A DNA stretch of 64,000 bases from assembly GCA_963576725.1 (NCBI GenBank), contig OY755243.1, forward strand, positions 43,199,243-43,263,242, given 5' to 3'. This stretch comes from Azorinus chamasolen. Lineage: Eukaryota > Mollusca > Bivalvia > Cardiida > Solecurtidae. Made by a program: the position numbers and the translations under genes. The notes beneath the pieces are model-generated. The model did not search any database. It saw only the letters and a program-made list of their open reading frames with translations, and had not been told where the DNA came from. Shown piece by piece: positions 44,803-58,689 of this stretch (within the stretch, counting starts at the first letter, position 1; the number at the start of each line of letters is the position of its first letter).

Positions 44803-45093
44803 ATAGTTGTGTTTACACACGACATACACAAACGGCCCTTTTTAGGGCCACTTCAATATTCCGAATTGATTATATCTCGTGCTGTTATGAAAATACCACC
44901 ACCACAAAATCCACGTGCATTCACAATACCGACATGCAGCTACCATGACAAGTACACAATAACAAGTAAAAAAACCATTTTCGCCACAGATATTGGTATA
45001 GAAGTAGCTGGGTGTGTGAGACGCCAGTCTCTAAGCTCATTTTAACACTTTTCACGCTAAATGACATACTTAGCGTTTGTCGGGGACACCGCC

Positions 45094-45124
<31 letters not shown>

Positions 45125-45968
45125 GTAACGGCTTCCCCATAATCTTACCCCCCCCCCCCTCCCCCCGTCCAAAAAACAACAAAACATGACCAGTTTTACA
45201 AGCAATTTGGATTCACATGAGACGCCAAGAATGTGGATAATAAAACTGCATACGGTATCACAAGGCGAGAAAGCAAAGAATCACTAAAGATGGGGACTTA
45301 TATGCTCCTAGTAGTAATCAATTACATTGTTAGGGTGCAACTCGATTTAAACTGTCAGTTTGCTTAGAGAACTGTTTAAATGAATTCGATGTCGACCATG
45401 CGCACATGGTAGACTGATTGATACAGTGTTGTTGTTGTTGTTGTTGTGGGTGTGTTTGTACGGTTAGCTCGTGTGCGATATCACTCCCGTCCATTCCACC
45501 CTAGGACTTCCAAGTTAATAAAAATAACAATTTATACTTAAGTTGTACGGCTGTGAAGCAGAGCCAGGTCGAGTTGGACTGAATGGCAGCATAAAAGAGG
45601 GGATATTCTATGGTCAGTGGGAACCGGGAGTTGGAATTTCTACACTCGTGTCCCTATTTTGTGCGCACACAGGCTTACTGGTGCAAGAATCGTGTTCAGT
45701 TATTTTAGGATAGTATGACTTATCGGCTCCCCTAACTTTTGGTACCAGAACCAGGTGTGTACGCCCAACGAACGCGAAATTATGAGCAAATAATGCACCC
45801 TAAGAAAACACAGCTGAGACCTCGGTGAAACGATCGGCCAGGCTGTATTTCTATCCCGGCCGCGCCGCGTTGTTTTTGCCTCTGAACAAAGAGAAGGAAT
45901 ATAAGTTGTGTCTGCTGCCGTTTTGACTCATTCTTTCTCTACTGACAGAGTTACAGATTACGCTAACC

Positions 45969-46526
45969 ATGGCTGACGTCGCTGCCGCACCCAAGACGAA
46001 GAAGTCCACCAAGCCGAAGAAGGCTGCCACCCACCCTAAGTATGCGGATATGATTGCCGCCGCGATCAAGGAGATGAAGAGCCGCGGAGGTTCGTCCAAA
46101 CTTGCTATCGTGAAGTTCATCAGCAGCAAGTACAATTTGGGCACAAATGCCACAATCATCAACAGCCGTGTTAAATTGGCACTGAAGGCTGGCGTGAAGA
46201 GCGGGGGTTTGAAACAGACCAAGGGAGTCGGAGCCTCTGGGTCCTTCAAGCTCGGCGAGGTGAAAAAGGCTGTCAAGCCAAAGAAGGCCAAGAAACCCAA
46301 GGCTGCCAAACCAAAGAAGGCCAAGACACCCAAGAAGGTCGCAAAAAAGCCAGCCGCCAAGAAGCCTGCCGCGAAAAAGACTGCTGCAAAGAAGACCAAG
46401 ACACCAAAGAAGGCCGCTGCCAAGCCAAAGAAGGCCGCAGCAAAGCCAAAGAAGGCTGCCACAAAGTCGCCCAAAAAGGCTAAGGCCGCCAAACCAAAGA
46501 AGGCCAAAGCAGCAGCAAAGAAGTAA
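45969..46526 (+). CDS. H1: Linker histone H1, unit 8
   Basis: 185 residues, array consensus protein, with synonymous differences from units 2-6 near the 3' end (CCC for Pro, AAA for Lys). TATAA at 45900, stem-loop 46557-46572. Confidence 0.98.
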   Translation: MADVAAAPKTKKSTKPKKAATHPKYADMIAAAIKEMKSRGGSSKLAIVKFISSKYNLGTNATIINSRVKLALKAGVKSGGLKQTKGVGASGSFKLGEVKKAVKPKKAKKPKAAKPKKAKTPKKVAKKPAAKKPAAKKTAAKKTKTPKKAAAKPKKAAAKPKKAATKSPKKAKAAKPKKAKAAAKK

Positions 46527-47089
46527 GAAGCAAAATCCACCGGGGTTTTAAACAAAGGTCCTTTTCAGGACCATTCAAAACTTTCGAGAGATCACTTTCA
46601 TCGAGTTTTTCTCCCATAACCCGAACTCCCACCACCCCCACAAATCCACCAACTCCCGAAAAAGCAAACAAGTCGTATATCTAACACCCAAATGAAATTT
46701 CTACACCCGAACCACAACCTGTGTCGGTCCTACACTACTACACTATAAGAAAATTTACAGCAGGCGTAATTGCATGATCGGCTCGTGTGTCTCTTTCACG
46801 CCGTTGTCTATCTAGGTTAGAGTCACCTGTTCAACGCCATATTTTCGGAAGACGTTGGAACCTAGGCACAGTTTACGTTCTCTGTAGATTTTATCGATCG
46901 CCATCTCTCAATTTTGAGTAAATTCAGTCCCCAATTGAACGAAAAAGGCTCCTGTTTTCATTTTTTTCACCTTCAAATTGTAAACAAAAACGCTGCATTC
47001 TGATTGGTCAATTTTCAATCCGTTTTCGGGGTTTAAGCTCGACGGTTTTTTCATCGACCAATGAACGCCGACCAGTTCTTTCTGCATAA

Positions 47090-47548
<459 letters not shown>

Positions 47549-47836
47549 ACAAGACCCAGTCTTAGTCTTAACAAAACGGCCCTTTTTAGGGCCACACACT
47601 AGTTTCCGTAAGATTGTGTCCAGAGTTAATGCAGTCCAATGCTTCCCTCTCCATTCATTCATCAAAATAGCGTAATGGTTAGATGTGCGTAAATTGGCAC
47701 ATACACAACATACACTTCAACTTGGAATTGCTAGGTCTTAGCCCTTTACTCGTGTAAAAAAAATAATGACATCGTGTATTAGATTAATTTTTAAAATGGA
47801 ATTTTTGGTCATGACAGCTGTAGAATCATATCTTTA

Positions 47837-47988
47837 CAGTAAAACCTCTATAACGACCCACTAAATTACATTAAGTATTTTGTGTTAAAGGCAGGTGGCC
47901 GCTTAGAGCAAGGTGAGAAAAGCAGTCACCTGCCCTAAATACCAACTAATTAACACAATTTAGTGTTCGTTATAGAGAGGTTTTACTG
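47837..47988. mobile_element. 152-bp MITE, unit 8
   Basis: Same insertion site. It differs from the other copies by a 2-bp GA deletion in the interior; terminal repeats and TA flanks are intact. Confidence 0.75.
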
Positions 47989-48003
47989 TATTATATCATA
48001 AGT

Positions 48004-48105
48004 AAACAGCAGACCCTGGTCAGACCGTTCCTATAGGAGTCGTCTGATCTGGGTCTACTCTGTTTGCAATGGCGTAAAAAGGCGTGTTTATGGAGTAAAG
48101 GGTTA
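48004..48105 (+). repeat. Dispersed hairpin repeat, unit 8
   Basis: Copy inherited with the unit. Confidence 0.65.
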
Positions 48106-48436
48106 GGCAGATCGGGCCACTTTTTAGTTGAAGCCAGATCGTAAATTGGTTGTTTTTGATCCGTCTCACACTAGGATCATAATTCATATTTATTGTTTTG
48201 TCAAGAAACTAAACACACATGTGTCGCAATATTGTTATTCAATATTAACCAGATTGATCCACAACTTCGAACAGCTCGCGAAAAACCATTACAAAAATGG
48301 AGTGTTTCCATCCCGGCCGCGAGCGGCTTTTTTTCCTTTCTCGACTCCGGCCCCACGCTGACCTGACCTACTAACCCAGGTCACGCTCTGGCAGGTCAAG
48401 GTGAAGGCCGAGGTGGGAGTTTCAAGCAGGCTATAA

Positions 48437-48808
<372 letters not shown>

Positions 48809-49682
48809 ACTTTGGATCTTGACCAGAAAAAACGGCCCTTTTTAGGGCCACACAATTTTTTCGAAAGACTAATTCTCATGGTGGTTACATCGTCATTTGA
48901 CATAAATAATGAACCCATATAATAATAATATTCAGGACTTTATTTCAAGAGGTTTAATATTGCCTCTGCGACGGTTCTGTTAATTTCTCTATTATGTATT
49001 ATATTTTCCCCTTGTCTTGCTTAATATTTTCCCCCTCATTTACCAGTCATAAAGAGAGCGACATTCTACATGTACTTGGATTGAATGTGAAAATAATAGG
49101 CCTACCTTACGTAGATCGCCGCCAACAACAGCCTTTTTGTAATTATTGCATTACAGGAATATTGGCTAAAACAGTTTTTCACCGCTCAGATCTAGATGAC
49201 CCCGTACCAGCTGAAGGGTTCACGGAGATTTATTCTGTGACACGTGAAAGTATATTTATCAGGAAAAGCCATTCTATCAATGTATTAGAACCAATTGGAT
49301 CGCGAAGATGGTTCCAGAATGTCACCGAAACAGAAAAAGGAACACGTTCGCAACGTGTCAAGAAGCCAAGTTTGGGACCATATATTTCCATGTTATGACT
49401 AAGTGATTGGCTAGAAACTCACTTGGGTGAGAAACAACAATATATACTTACAAGAATCGAGAATAAATTTATTTCTAACATCATGGTTACATTTTACGAG
49501 GCCTCCGAATCTTACCGAAACGGCATTTTGCACTGACTGGCATAGCATGGCTGAAAACCGCCCGACCAATCAGAAGCAAGCATCTCATTTGCATACGCAT
49601 GTAGGTCAATCCGATTTGCTGCGAAGAGCTCTCATATAAAAAGCGCCGAGAGCCTTTGTCAGTATTCTATCACTGAATAACC

Positions 49683-50057
49683 ATGCCAGCTAAAGGTGTC
49701 GCAAGCAAAGGTTCGAAGAAGGCCGCCACCAAGGCAAAGGCCGCGCGCTCCACAGACAAGAAGAGAAGGAGGAAGAGGAGGGAATCCTACTCCATCTACA
49801 TCTACAAAGTCCTTAAGCAGGTTCATCCCGATACCGGTGTGTCCAGCAAAGCCATGTCTATCATGAACAGCTTTGTCAACGATATCTTCGAGAGAATCGC
49901 TGCCGAGGCATCCAGACTTGCTCACTACAACAAGAGGTCAACAATCACCAGCAGAGAAATCCAGACCGCCGTCCGTCTGCTTCTCCCCGGTGAGTTGGCC
50001 AAACACGCCGTGAGCGAAGGCACAAAGGCCGTCACCAAGTACACCAGCAGCAAGTAA
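49683..50057 (+). CDS. H2B: Histone H2B, unit 8
   Basis: 124 residues, with the GAG variant of unit 7. Octamer at 49587, TATAAAAA at 49635, stem-loop 50083-50098. Confidence 0.99.
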   Translation: MPAKGVASKGSKKAATKAKAARSTDKKRRRKRRESYSIYIYKVLKQVHPDTGVSSKAMSIMNSFVNDIFERIAAEASRLAHYNKRSTITSREIQTAVRLLLPGELAKHAVSEGTKAVTKYTSSK

Positions 50058-50243
50058 ATACTTACCTCGCTGCTTTCTCAACGGCCCTTTTCAGGGCCAC
50101 ACACGTCTTTCGATAGATGGTGTCTTTATAGAGTTGCAAGTTCGATCCAATCCTCATTCAAGCACTCCGAAATTTGTATATAACCATTACTCGGTGATTA
50201 TTTATGCATTACATCACATCATTAATATCAAGTAACTGATTGG

Positions 50244-50281
<38 letters not shown>

Positions 50282-50335
50282 TGAGAAAAGGGACACTGGA
50301 TCTTTGTTTTACGTTGTGTAATGCTACACCACATA

Positions 50336-50516
50336 GGTGGCGGTGGTCTAGTGGTAACGCGCTTGCCTATCAGTCCGGGGTTCAAATCCCGGTCCCACCC
50401 GGAAATTTCAGAGACGCTTTTCCGTGTCTCCCACCCGCACATCCTCTCCACCCAGGGGTTAAAATGGGTACCTGTGAGGGTCACTCGCCGGTACTGCGGC
50501 TGCATGATTGCGCCAT
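50336..50516 (+). mobile_element. tRNA-derived SINE, unit 8
   Basis: Equal to the unit 7 copy, with the same long (TA)n tract upstream. Confidence 0.65.
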
Positions 50517-51130
50517 ATGTTAGCAGTGCTCAGTATTGTAGGTCAATGATTCAATGACCAGGGGAGTAAATGTACAGTCGGCTGAGCGGTCATTCGGACT
50601 GAAAGTAGACTTTAACTGGGTACTTTACTCTTTTTTTTTTATATAGGTGTGCCGCCTAAGGTAATTCGATGCATTTTGACTACTCGAAACGGTCTTTGTT
50701 TCAACGTCTGTGATGCGTGTACAGCTGATTATTCCCGAAAATGTCACATGCTTGTATTTAGATCTAGATCCCAGAACCTGTGCAAGAAAAGACATCTCGG
50801 AATGAGAGCAGCAGTGTGAAATTGGATTCCGAAATCGGCTTGTGCGACTTTGTTGCTGTTGCAATTTTGCCTGGCCTCTTCGGTCAGTTTTCGCATAGGC
50901 ACATACCCAGAACTCTTTAGAATGGTTAAAAATGTCCAAAATTCATAACATATGATAATCTTTTAAATTTTGAACGGCCGTCCGCTTGAAAAACGGTAAC
51001 AAACAAACAAACAAAAACAACACCAAAATCAATTCTGACCGTTCGAGTCGTGCCGAATCCCAGGTCGCTTCTGATTGGTCGAATGGTTTCTCTCAGATAA
51101 GTAGGTCAATCCGTTTTACTGAGTACATAA

Positions 51131-51568
<438 letters not shown>

Positions 51569-51859
51569 ATAGTTGTGTTTACACACGACATACACAAACG
51601 GCCCTTTTTAGGGCCACTTCAATATTCCGAATTGATTATATCTCGTGCTGTTATGAAAATACCACCACCACAAAATCCACGTGCATTCACAATACCGACA
51701 TGCAGCTACCATGACAAGTACACAATAACAAGTAAAAAAACCATTTTCGCCACAGATATTGGTATAGAAGTAGCTGGGTGTGTGAGACGCCAGTCTCTAA
51801 GCTCATTTTAACACTTTTCACGCTAAATGACATACTTAGCGTTTGTCGGGGACACCGCC

Positions 51860-51890
<31 letters not shown>

Positions 51891-51963
51891 GTAACGGCTT
51901 CCCCATAATCTTACCCCCCCCCCCCTCCCCCCGTCCAAAAAACAACAAAACATGACCAGTTTT

Positions 51964-53585
51964 ACAAGCAATTTGGATTCACATGAGACGCCAAGAATGT
52001 GGATAATAAAACTGCATACGGTATCACAAGGCGAGAAAGCAAAGAATCACTAAAGATGGGGACTTATATGCTCCTAGTAGTAATCAATTACATTGTTAGG
52101 GTGCAACTCGATTTAAACTGTCAGTTTGCTTAGAGAACTGTTTAAATGAATTCGATGTCGACCATGCGCACATGGTAGACTGATTGATACAGTGTTGTTG
52201 TTGTTGTTGTTGTGGGTGTGTTTGTACGGTTAGCTCGTGTGCGATATCACTCCCGTCCATTCCACCCTAGGACTTCCAAGTTAATAAAAATAACAATTTA
52301 TACTTAAGTTGTACGGCTGTGAAGCAGAGCCAGGTCGAGTTGGACTGAATGGCAGCATAAAAGAGGGGATATTCTATGGTCAGTGGGAACCGGGAGTTGG
52401 AATTTCTACACTCGTGTCCCTATTTTGTGCGCACACAGGCTTACTGGTGCAAGAATCGTGTTCAGTTATTTTAGGATAGTATGACTTATCGGCTCCCCTA
52501 ACTTTTGGTACCAGAACCAGGTGTGTACGCCCAACGAACGCGAAATTATGAGCAAATAATGCACCCTAAGAAAACACAGCTGAGACCTCGGTGAAACGAT
52601 CGGCCAGGCTGTATTTCTATCCCGGCCGCGCCGCGTTGTTTTTGCCTCTGAACAAAGAGAAGGAATATAAGTTGTGTCTGCTGCCGTTTTGACTCATTCT
52701 TTCTCTACTGACAGAGTTACAGATTACGCTAACCATGGCTGACGTCGCTGCCGCACCCAAGACGAAGAAGTCCACCAAGCCGAAGAAGGCTGCCACCCAC
52801 CCTAAGTATGCGGATATGATTGCCGCCGCGATCAAGGAGATGAAGAGCCGCGGAGGTTCGTCCAAACTTGCTATCGTGAAGTTCATCAGCAGCAAGTACA
52901 ATTTGGGCACAAATGCCACAATCATCAACAGCCGTGTTAAATTGGCACTGAAGGCTGGCGTGAAGAGCGGGGGTTTGAAACAGACCAAGGGAGTCGGAGC
53001 CTCTGGGTCCTTCAAGCTCGGCGAGGTGAAAAAGGCTGTCAAGCCAAAGAAGGCCAAGAAACCCAAGGCTGCCAAACCAAAGAAGGCCAAGACACCCAAG
53101 AAGGTCGCAAAAAAGCCAGCCGCCAAGAAGCCTGCCGCGAAAAAGACTGCTGCAAAGAAGACCAAGACACCAAAGAAGGCCGCTGCCAAGCCAAAGAAGG
53201 CCGCAGCAAAGCCAAAGAAGGCTGCCACAAAGTCGCCCAAAAAGGCTAAGGCCGCCAAACCAAAGAAGGCCAAAGCAGCAGCAAAGAAGTAAGAAGCAAA
53301 ATCCACCGGGGTTTTAAACAAAGGTCCTTTTCAGGACCATTCAAAACTTTCGAGAGATCACTTTCATCGAGTTTTTCTCCCATAACCCGAACTCCCACCA
53401 CCCCCACAAATCCACCAACTCCCGAAAAAGCAAACAAGTCGTATATCTAACACCCAAATGAAATTTCTACACCCGAACCACAACCTGTGTCGGTCCTACA
53501 CTACTACACTATAAGAAAATTTACAGCAGGCGTAATTGCATGATCGGCTCGTGTGTCTCTTTCACGCCGTTGTCTATCTAGGTTA
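51964..53585 (+). repeat. Histone unit 9, truncated after H1
   Basis: Matches unit 8 through H1, its stem-loop and about 245 bp of the H1-H3 spacer. Homology stops after CTATCTAGGTTA, and no H3, H4, H2B or H2A follows. This is the right end of the array. Confidence 0.95.
52735..53292 (+). CDS. H1: Linker histone H1, unit 9 (last gene of the array)
   Basis: 185 residues, identical in protein to the unit 8 H1. Promoter (TATAA at 52666) and stem-loop (53323-53338) are complete, so it should be expressible although its unit is truncated behind it. Confidence 0.98.
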   Translation: MADVAAAPKTKKSTKPKKAATHPKYADMIAAAIKEMKSRGGSSKLAIVKFISSKYNLGTNATIINSRVKLALKAGVKSGGLKQTKGVGASGSFKLGEVKKAVKPKKAKKPKAAKPKKAKTPKKVAKKPAAKKPAAKKTAAKKTKTPKKAAAKPKKAAAKPKKAATKSPKKAKAAKPKKAKAAAKK

Positions 53586-55522
53586 AAATTGTAAACATAA
53601 TGTACTCTAATCTCGCCTTATGTGCCGTTTGCAGAATATTGTAAGTACATTCAAAACTAATAATACTACAGATGCGTAGGCAAGTTTTAAAGTTCGGGAT
53701 AGCGTAGCAGAGGAGCATATGAGCAAGCCTGTAAAGGAGGGGCGTGGGTGGGGATACGTAAGGGAGAGGTGACACCGTGTTCATTTCACGCGCCATTTGT
53801 TTTTAATTGGTCTTTCGGTTCTTACATGTGATTTACATGCTTTTTAAGAAGTTTTAGAACTGATATAGTTTGTTAATATTTAACAAACAATTAACGCATT
53901 ATTCTGTTTGTCAATTTGCTGCTGCGTTAGGTTTTTAAGGCATATTGATCAACTGATTCACTCATCATTGTCAAGCTGTAGACATTGATCGACTTTTGCG
54001 ACACTATTTCATTATCTAAGGATATGAACAACTAGCTAAGAAACTGAATTTACCCGCAGGTGTAATTAGATCTAACTGAACTATTGTTGGATCATACAAA
54101 TATAAGAAACAACGAATTATATTTATAAAATGTATTAATAAAATTCTGCATTAATATAACTTATCGTAGTACTAATTATAACATATTTATCTATGAAATA
54201 ATAACCATGCTCTTCTATTGTCTAAAATTATCCATCTAAAAAGATAGACACGGGGACTTTAATAATGGCACAAATCCGCCAATGTACGTTAATTGTGGTA
54301 CTTATATGATTCAGTCGCTGAAAGTGGGACATGGCAGAACAGGGAACTGCACTAGAATCAGTTCAACAAAGTAACTATTTCCAGAAAATATATGAGACGA
54401 CATAAGTTTCATGATTTAAATCACTGCCACAACGCCAGAAATGTTGCTCAAGAATCGTCATTTTTACTCTGAAACACAATTCTCAATGACTGGATGTGTT
54501 GCCAAGTTGCCAGTGCAGTCTTGTTCATCTCACCTTAATTTGTACAAATTCACAACGTTCTCTTAAACCCTCAGTGGGTTTTTTTTAATGTTTTAAGTTT
54601 TTCTTCTTCTTCTTCTATAATGGCTAGCATTAAAAAACTGAATATTGTGGCCATGCGTGGATGTTAAAAAAGGAAAGAAATGCCAGTAGTCTTAAGCTAC
54701 TCAGTCCACTTTAGAACTGCAGGGGTGCAACCTAAAAACCTAAGAAAAGACTTCAAAGTCTACAATATATACAGGTTTTGTTGTGCAGAAAAAGCAAAGT
54801 GTTAGTGGTTGTTAAAAGTAAAAGAATATCTGTAAGCTTATGGTCCGGTCCATGTAGCCAGTACTGACCTGAACATGTCTACAGTGTCAGCACTGACTAT
54901 ATGTTGTGGAAGAGAGTACTTTTTTGGTTGATTTGGAAGGCCTCCTACGTCTTCAAGTATAATTTTGAGAATGAATATCAAAATTTGAATGCATATATCC
55001 TATATTTTACTTTGAGTATATTTATAAGCAATATGTAGGGGCATGTATAAAAGAGAATTTTGTTTTAGTTTATTTTCGGTGGGTGGTGAAGCGGTCTAGC
55101 TACGCCTGTACTGACTGCAATAAATAGTTCTGTATAAAAGTACAAACAACTACCCTTATATCACACACAATAGTCTAAGACAAACAAACAAACAAAATAT
55201 TTTTAATAAGTCTAAGGCAATCGAATAGAGTCCAAATATTTAAAAAATAAATTCGGAAATATAATATGTTAACTGTCATGTATATTGTAATTTGTAAGCA
55301 CTACTTTTTACTGTACTACGACCCGGAAGTATTTCTTTACAGGGGTCAAACCATTAGGTCAGATACTACTACTAATTATTGCAGTGTCCATATAGTGCTC
55401 CGTTTGAAGAATGTGTAAATTAAAAATATATTGAATTGCTTCACATCCCTGTGCTTCACACACTATTAAATTTTATTTTATAACAATCACGCAGGACCTG
55501 GAACGCAATTATGTAACATCAG
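53586..55522. other. Right flank next to the array, no gene seen
   Basis: AT-rich unique-looking DNA. The first bases (AAATTGTAAACA, 53586-53597) match a 12-mer in the H1-H3 spacer further downstream in the unit. A (TTC)n stretch lies at 54599-54616. Nothing else was recognised. Confidence 0.6.
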
Positions 55523-55837
55523 TTACAAGGTGTATTTAGTAGTCACTAACCCTGAGTTTTGTGGCTCGAGGTACAGCTGATCATTTGCCAAGAAAACACA
55601 GGTCGATACAACTGGATCGAAACCAAAATAACAATTGTAGATGTATGACCGGCCGGATTTGAAATGGTGATATCCAGCAACATATGTCAAACAGCCATTT
55701 AACATTAATTGGTCAAACTGATAGTTGGTTGAGAAACGTGATGGGCGGCAGCACGTACAAGACCACTCTTCAGATGGCTTCTTTAGAAACAATATAATGC
55801 AGTGTGACCAGTAAAGACAAATGCATTCGTCTGTCAA
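55523..55837 (-). CDS. Possible exon or gene remnant, unknown
   Basis: A 104-codon minus-strand frame, not a shadow of another gene. It has several Cys, Tyr and Phe residues (for example SCTCCRPS, YIYNCYFGFDP). On the minus strand a pyrimidine-rich stretch ending in AG just before the KPSEEW segment could be a splice acceptor, making this a terminal exon. I recognise no family; it may be chance. Confidence 0.2.
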   Translation of the reverse strand: MTDECICLYWSHCIILFLKKPSEEWSCTCCRPSRFSTNYQFDQLMLNGCLTYVAGYHHFKSGRSYIYNCYFGFDPVVSTCVFLANDQLYLEPQNSGLVTTKYTL

Positions 55838-55969
55838 GCATGCTCTGTGGTAGGCGATGTTCGTTCATCTTGGTGGTGAGTTATGTCTATTTTATTTTTA
55901 GCAATGGCATAGGAAATGATAGCAGACCTGTACTTTCGGTTTGGCAATGTTTACAGAGGGTTAATTTAT

Positions 55970-56555
55970 GGTGAATTCGCCTAATGACCAACTCGCCTAC
56001 AATTAGATATATAGTAACCCGAATGGTGAATTCGCCTAGAAAGCAATTATATAGTGATTGTATTTCGCACCTATTGTAAGGTATCGATAACATAACAAAA
56101 CATGTGTTCAGGTAGTGTTGACCAAGATTGAACTTTGAGTGTAGCAGTGTTACAGTGTTGGATATTAGTTATGCTTGTAGCAATAATCAAAAGTTGAGCC
56201 CTTTGGTGTTGATGCAAACTGGCATCATATGGTGAACACTGGTCAGTGCAATCAGTATAAATTGGTTGTTAAGATGCACCCACCCCTTTCAACAGGTTGT
56301 CAAATTTGCGTGTAGTGATTAGGGGCTACACTGATATTTCGGTTTATTTAAAAAAAACACATTTGGATAAGAAAACAACAAGGCAAGTTGTTATTGTTAC
56401 AAACAGCTTTATTTCATTGGTTATTTACTGGTAGATCCACCTGTAATATAAGGTGTGAAATACAATTACTATATAATTGCTTTCTAGGGGAATTCACCAT
56501 TTGGGTTACTATATATATCTAATTGTAGGCGAGTTTGTCATTAGGTGAATTCACC
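55970..56555. mobile_element. 586-bp inverted-repeat (foldback) element
   Basis: Arms 55970-56079 and 56441-56555 are inverted copies of each other with only scattered differences; both carry GGTGAATTC and a GCGAGT...CTAATTGTAGG core. The interior of about 360 bp has no coding frame. TTACAGAGG occurs just outside both arms in the same orientation and could be a target duplication or coincidence. Confidence 0.6.
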
Positions 56556-56791
56556 AGCACCCTTACAGAGGAGGGCAATTTAAAGCTCATTGGCGACATC
56601 ACCTGTGCAAACGTTTTGTATATGGATACGACAACGAGTAATTATTAAATAATATGTCATCTCCATCCCCGTATGGATAATATCATATCGCCATTAGACG
56701 TAAGCATAATTATTGTTATAAATAAAATGTCGAACATATATATATAGATTCTATATATACGACGCCCGTTATGTCGCCTTGTTAGCAGTTC

Positions 56792-56849
56792 GGGGGGGGG
56801 GGGGGGGGGGGGGTTGTTAAGAATTAATGTGATATCCATCCATCCATCC

Positions 56850-56883
<34 letters not shown>

Positions 56884-56895
56884 CAATCAATCAAT
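56792..56895 (+). repeat. Poly(G) run and (CCAT)n/(CAAT)n microsatellite
   Basis: 22 consecutive G (56792-56813), then about 20 bp of other sequence, then CCATCCAT passing into CAATCAAT repeats. Simple sequence only. Confidence 0.9.
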
Positions 56896-56980
56896 TTCAT
56901 ATTTTACTAACAATATATTGAACACTGAGTGATATCAAAGAAAAGTAGATTAAAATGGCAATTGTCAGTTCCTTCATAAA

Positions 56981-57213
56981 TACACCTTTCTACGCCTTTG
57001 CAAACAGAGAAGACCCAGATCAGACAGCAACTATATAGGAGTCATCTGATCAGTCTGCTCTGTTTGCTTATGGAATAATAAAGATCTGATTCTATAGTTT
57101 CTACTTTCGCTAAAAAATCATGTGTTAATATGCCATTTTAAAAATTAATCTAATTAATATTCATGATGTCATCATTTCTTATATGAATATTCGTGGAGTA
57201 AAGGCTGGGTTAA
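56981..57213 (+). repeat. Dispersed hairpin repeat, long form, right flank
   Basis: TACGCCTTTGCAAACAGAG opens the left arm and CTGATCAGTCTGCTCTGTTTG is in the right arm, followed by the same body as 75-247 and a GGAGTAAAGGCTGGGTTAA end. Confidence 0.6.
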
Positions 57214-57880
57214 TGCATAACATACCGATAGCTGACATAACCTTTAAATGGTCTGTATAATAATTAATTATGGTATAATATGATATAATATTATAATATT
57301 AAAGACAGAATGAGGCATATAAAATTAACTCTTATAGTTATTCACGTCACATTAAAATAATATCTTAATAATTCTGTGGGCTAAAAAGTTATTTTCTAAA
57401 ATACAGGACAAAATGTGGCAGGAGGGATGACCTTAGTTTATGACCATATGTATATACTTTATAGTGGAATTTCAGCTTATGTTAAATTGGTAATAGGAAT
57501 AGGAGTAAAAATATTAACTGATTAATCGCATGGCCTGCCAAATGCAGAATTTCAGAAGTCAGGCATGTGTGTAGACAAGTCTTGAAGGTTGGGGTCATAC
57601 AGCCACTGTGGGGTCCTCTCCCATTGGTGAATGGCCAGCGGGCTTGACATGATGCCTGTGTGCATCTAGTTTTACCTTTGATATTTTGTAAAACATTTAA
57701 ATGTCAAGGATATCACTTATTACACAAGAAGGAAAGTGTTTGCTGAATAAAGGATTCCGAATCAGGTGTATTAGAACTATACATTATAATTTATTGTGTT
57801 TATTTACAAATTCATTTTATTTTTATACACAGGTTGACAAATACTGACCTCTAACCCTTTCCCTCATATATAAGAATTAC
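57214..57880. other. AT-rich intergenic DNA, nothing recognised
   Basis: No supportable frame, RNA or repeat was seen between the hairpin repeat and the 129-bp palindrome. Confidence 0.6.
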
Positions 57881-58009
57881 TATGCCAGTTTTGAAGTTTA
57901 GCTGTATTTTGGCGAGTTAGAAAAGTTGTTAAAGGCGAGCTTTTAACTACTTTTCTGGCGAGCCAAAATACAGCTCAACTTCAAAACTACTAGTGTACTA
58001 ATTCTTTTA
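57881..58009. mobile_element. 129-bp hairpin element
   Basis: AGTTTTGAAGTTTAGCTGTA and its near-perfect inverse TACAGCTCAACTTCAAAACT continue inward through GTATTTTGGCGAG and CTCGCC-type arms to a very short loop. A foldback MITE is the simplest reading. Confidence 0.55.
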
Positions 58010-58399
58010 TCATGCAACACCAAGAAAAAATGCAGAAAATGAAGAAAAAGAAAGTTTGCTCAAGCGGTTTCGTCCCCTGAATAAAAATACATGCAAGTGC
58101 GATGTATGTGACGTCATATTGGTTTGCAGTGACGTCATCGACTTTTACAACATAAACAATCTTGATTTAATCCTTTTATATGGACAAATAGTTGAGAGAA
58201 AGGTGAGCACATGTGTTAAATTGGATGTTTATGTTTAATTCTGCCTGTTTCGTCCTTTTGTTTTCCTCCTATTTGCTGAACCAAACTTGCATCCCAGTGG
58301 GGTCAGTACACATGCACTATACCTCACAATTAAAATACAGCGTGGACATGGAAAATATTATGCAAGTAGGAAGTGACTGTATTTGGTGACGTTGCATGA

Positions 58400-58499
58400 T
58401 AAAAATGCTTTTTCATGCCTTTGCAAACAGAGTAGATCCATACCAGATGTATAACGAAATAATCAACAAATAAATGCTCATTATGGAAAGGGTTAACAG
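58400..58499 (+). repeat. Dispersed hairpin repeat, degraded
   Basis: The left arm GCCTTTGCAAACAGAGTAGA and the terminal GGAAAGGGTTAA are recognisable; the right arm is largely lost. Confidence 0.4.
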
Positions 58500-58596
58500 A
58501 GGTCTGACAAATATAAAAAGGAATGTATACTGTTAGAAACTTTGGTATATATTTACTCACTTTACAGGCTTATACTGTTTTTACCATTGAATAAAC

Positions 58597-58666
58597 ATGG
58601 ATGATGATGATGAAAGAGAAGCAATCAAATCGCTCTATTGCATGCCAGGAGAATGCTGCTTTGAAG
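58597..58666 (+). CDS. RWDD3: RWDD3-like gene, first coding exon
   Basis: ATG followed by Asp/Glu codons, then EREAIKSLYCMPGECCFE, which fits the first helix of an RWD domain (an acidic start, then a hydrophobic I..LYCM pattern). The exon ends AAG before a GTAAAC donor at 58667. It leaves one base of a codon, which the acceptor at 61256 completes (phase 1), joining in frame to the next exon. The intron of 2589 bp holds tandem repeats and a transposon. It is weaker evidence than exon 2 because the exon is short. Confidence 0.6.
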
Positions 58667-58689
58667 GTAAACATATCAACATATAATTT

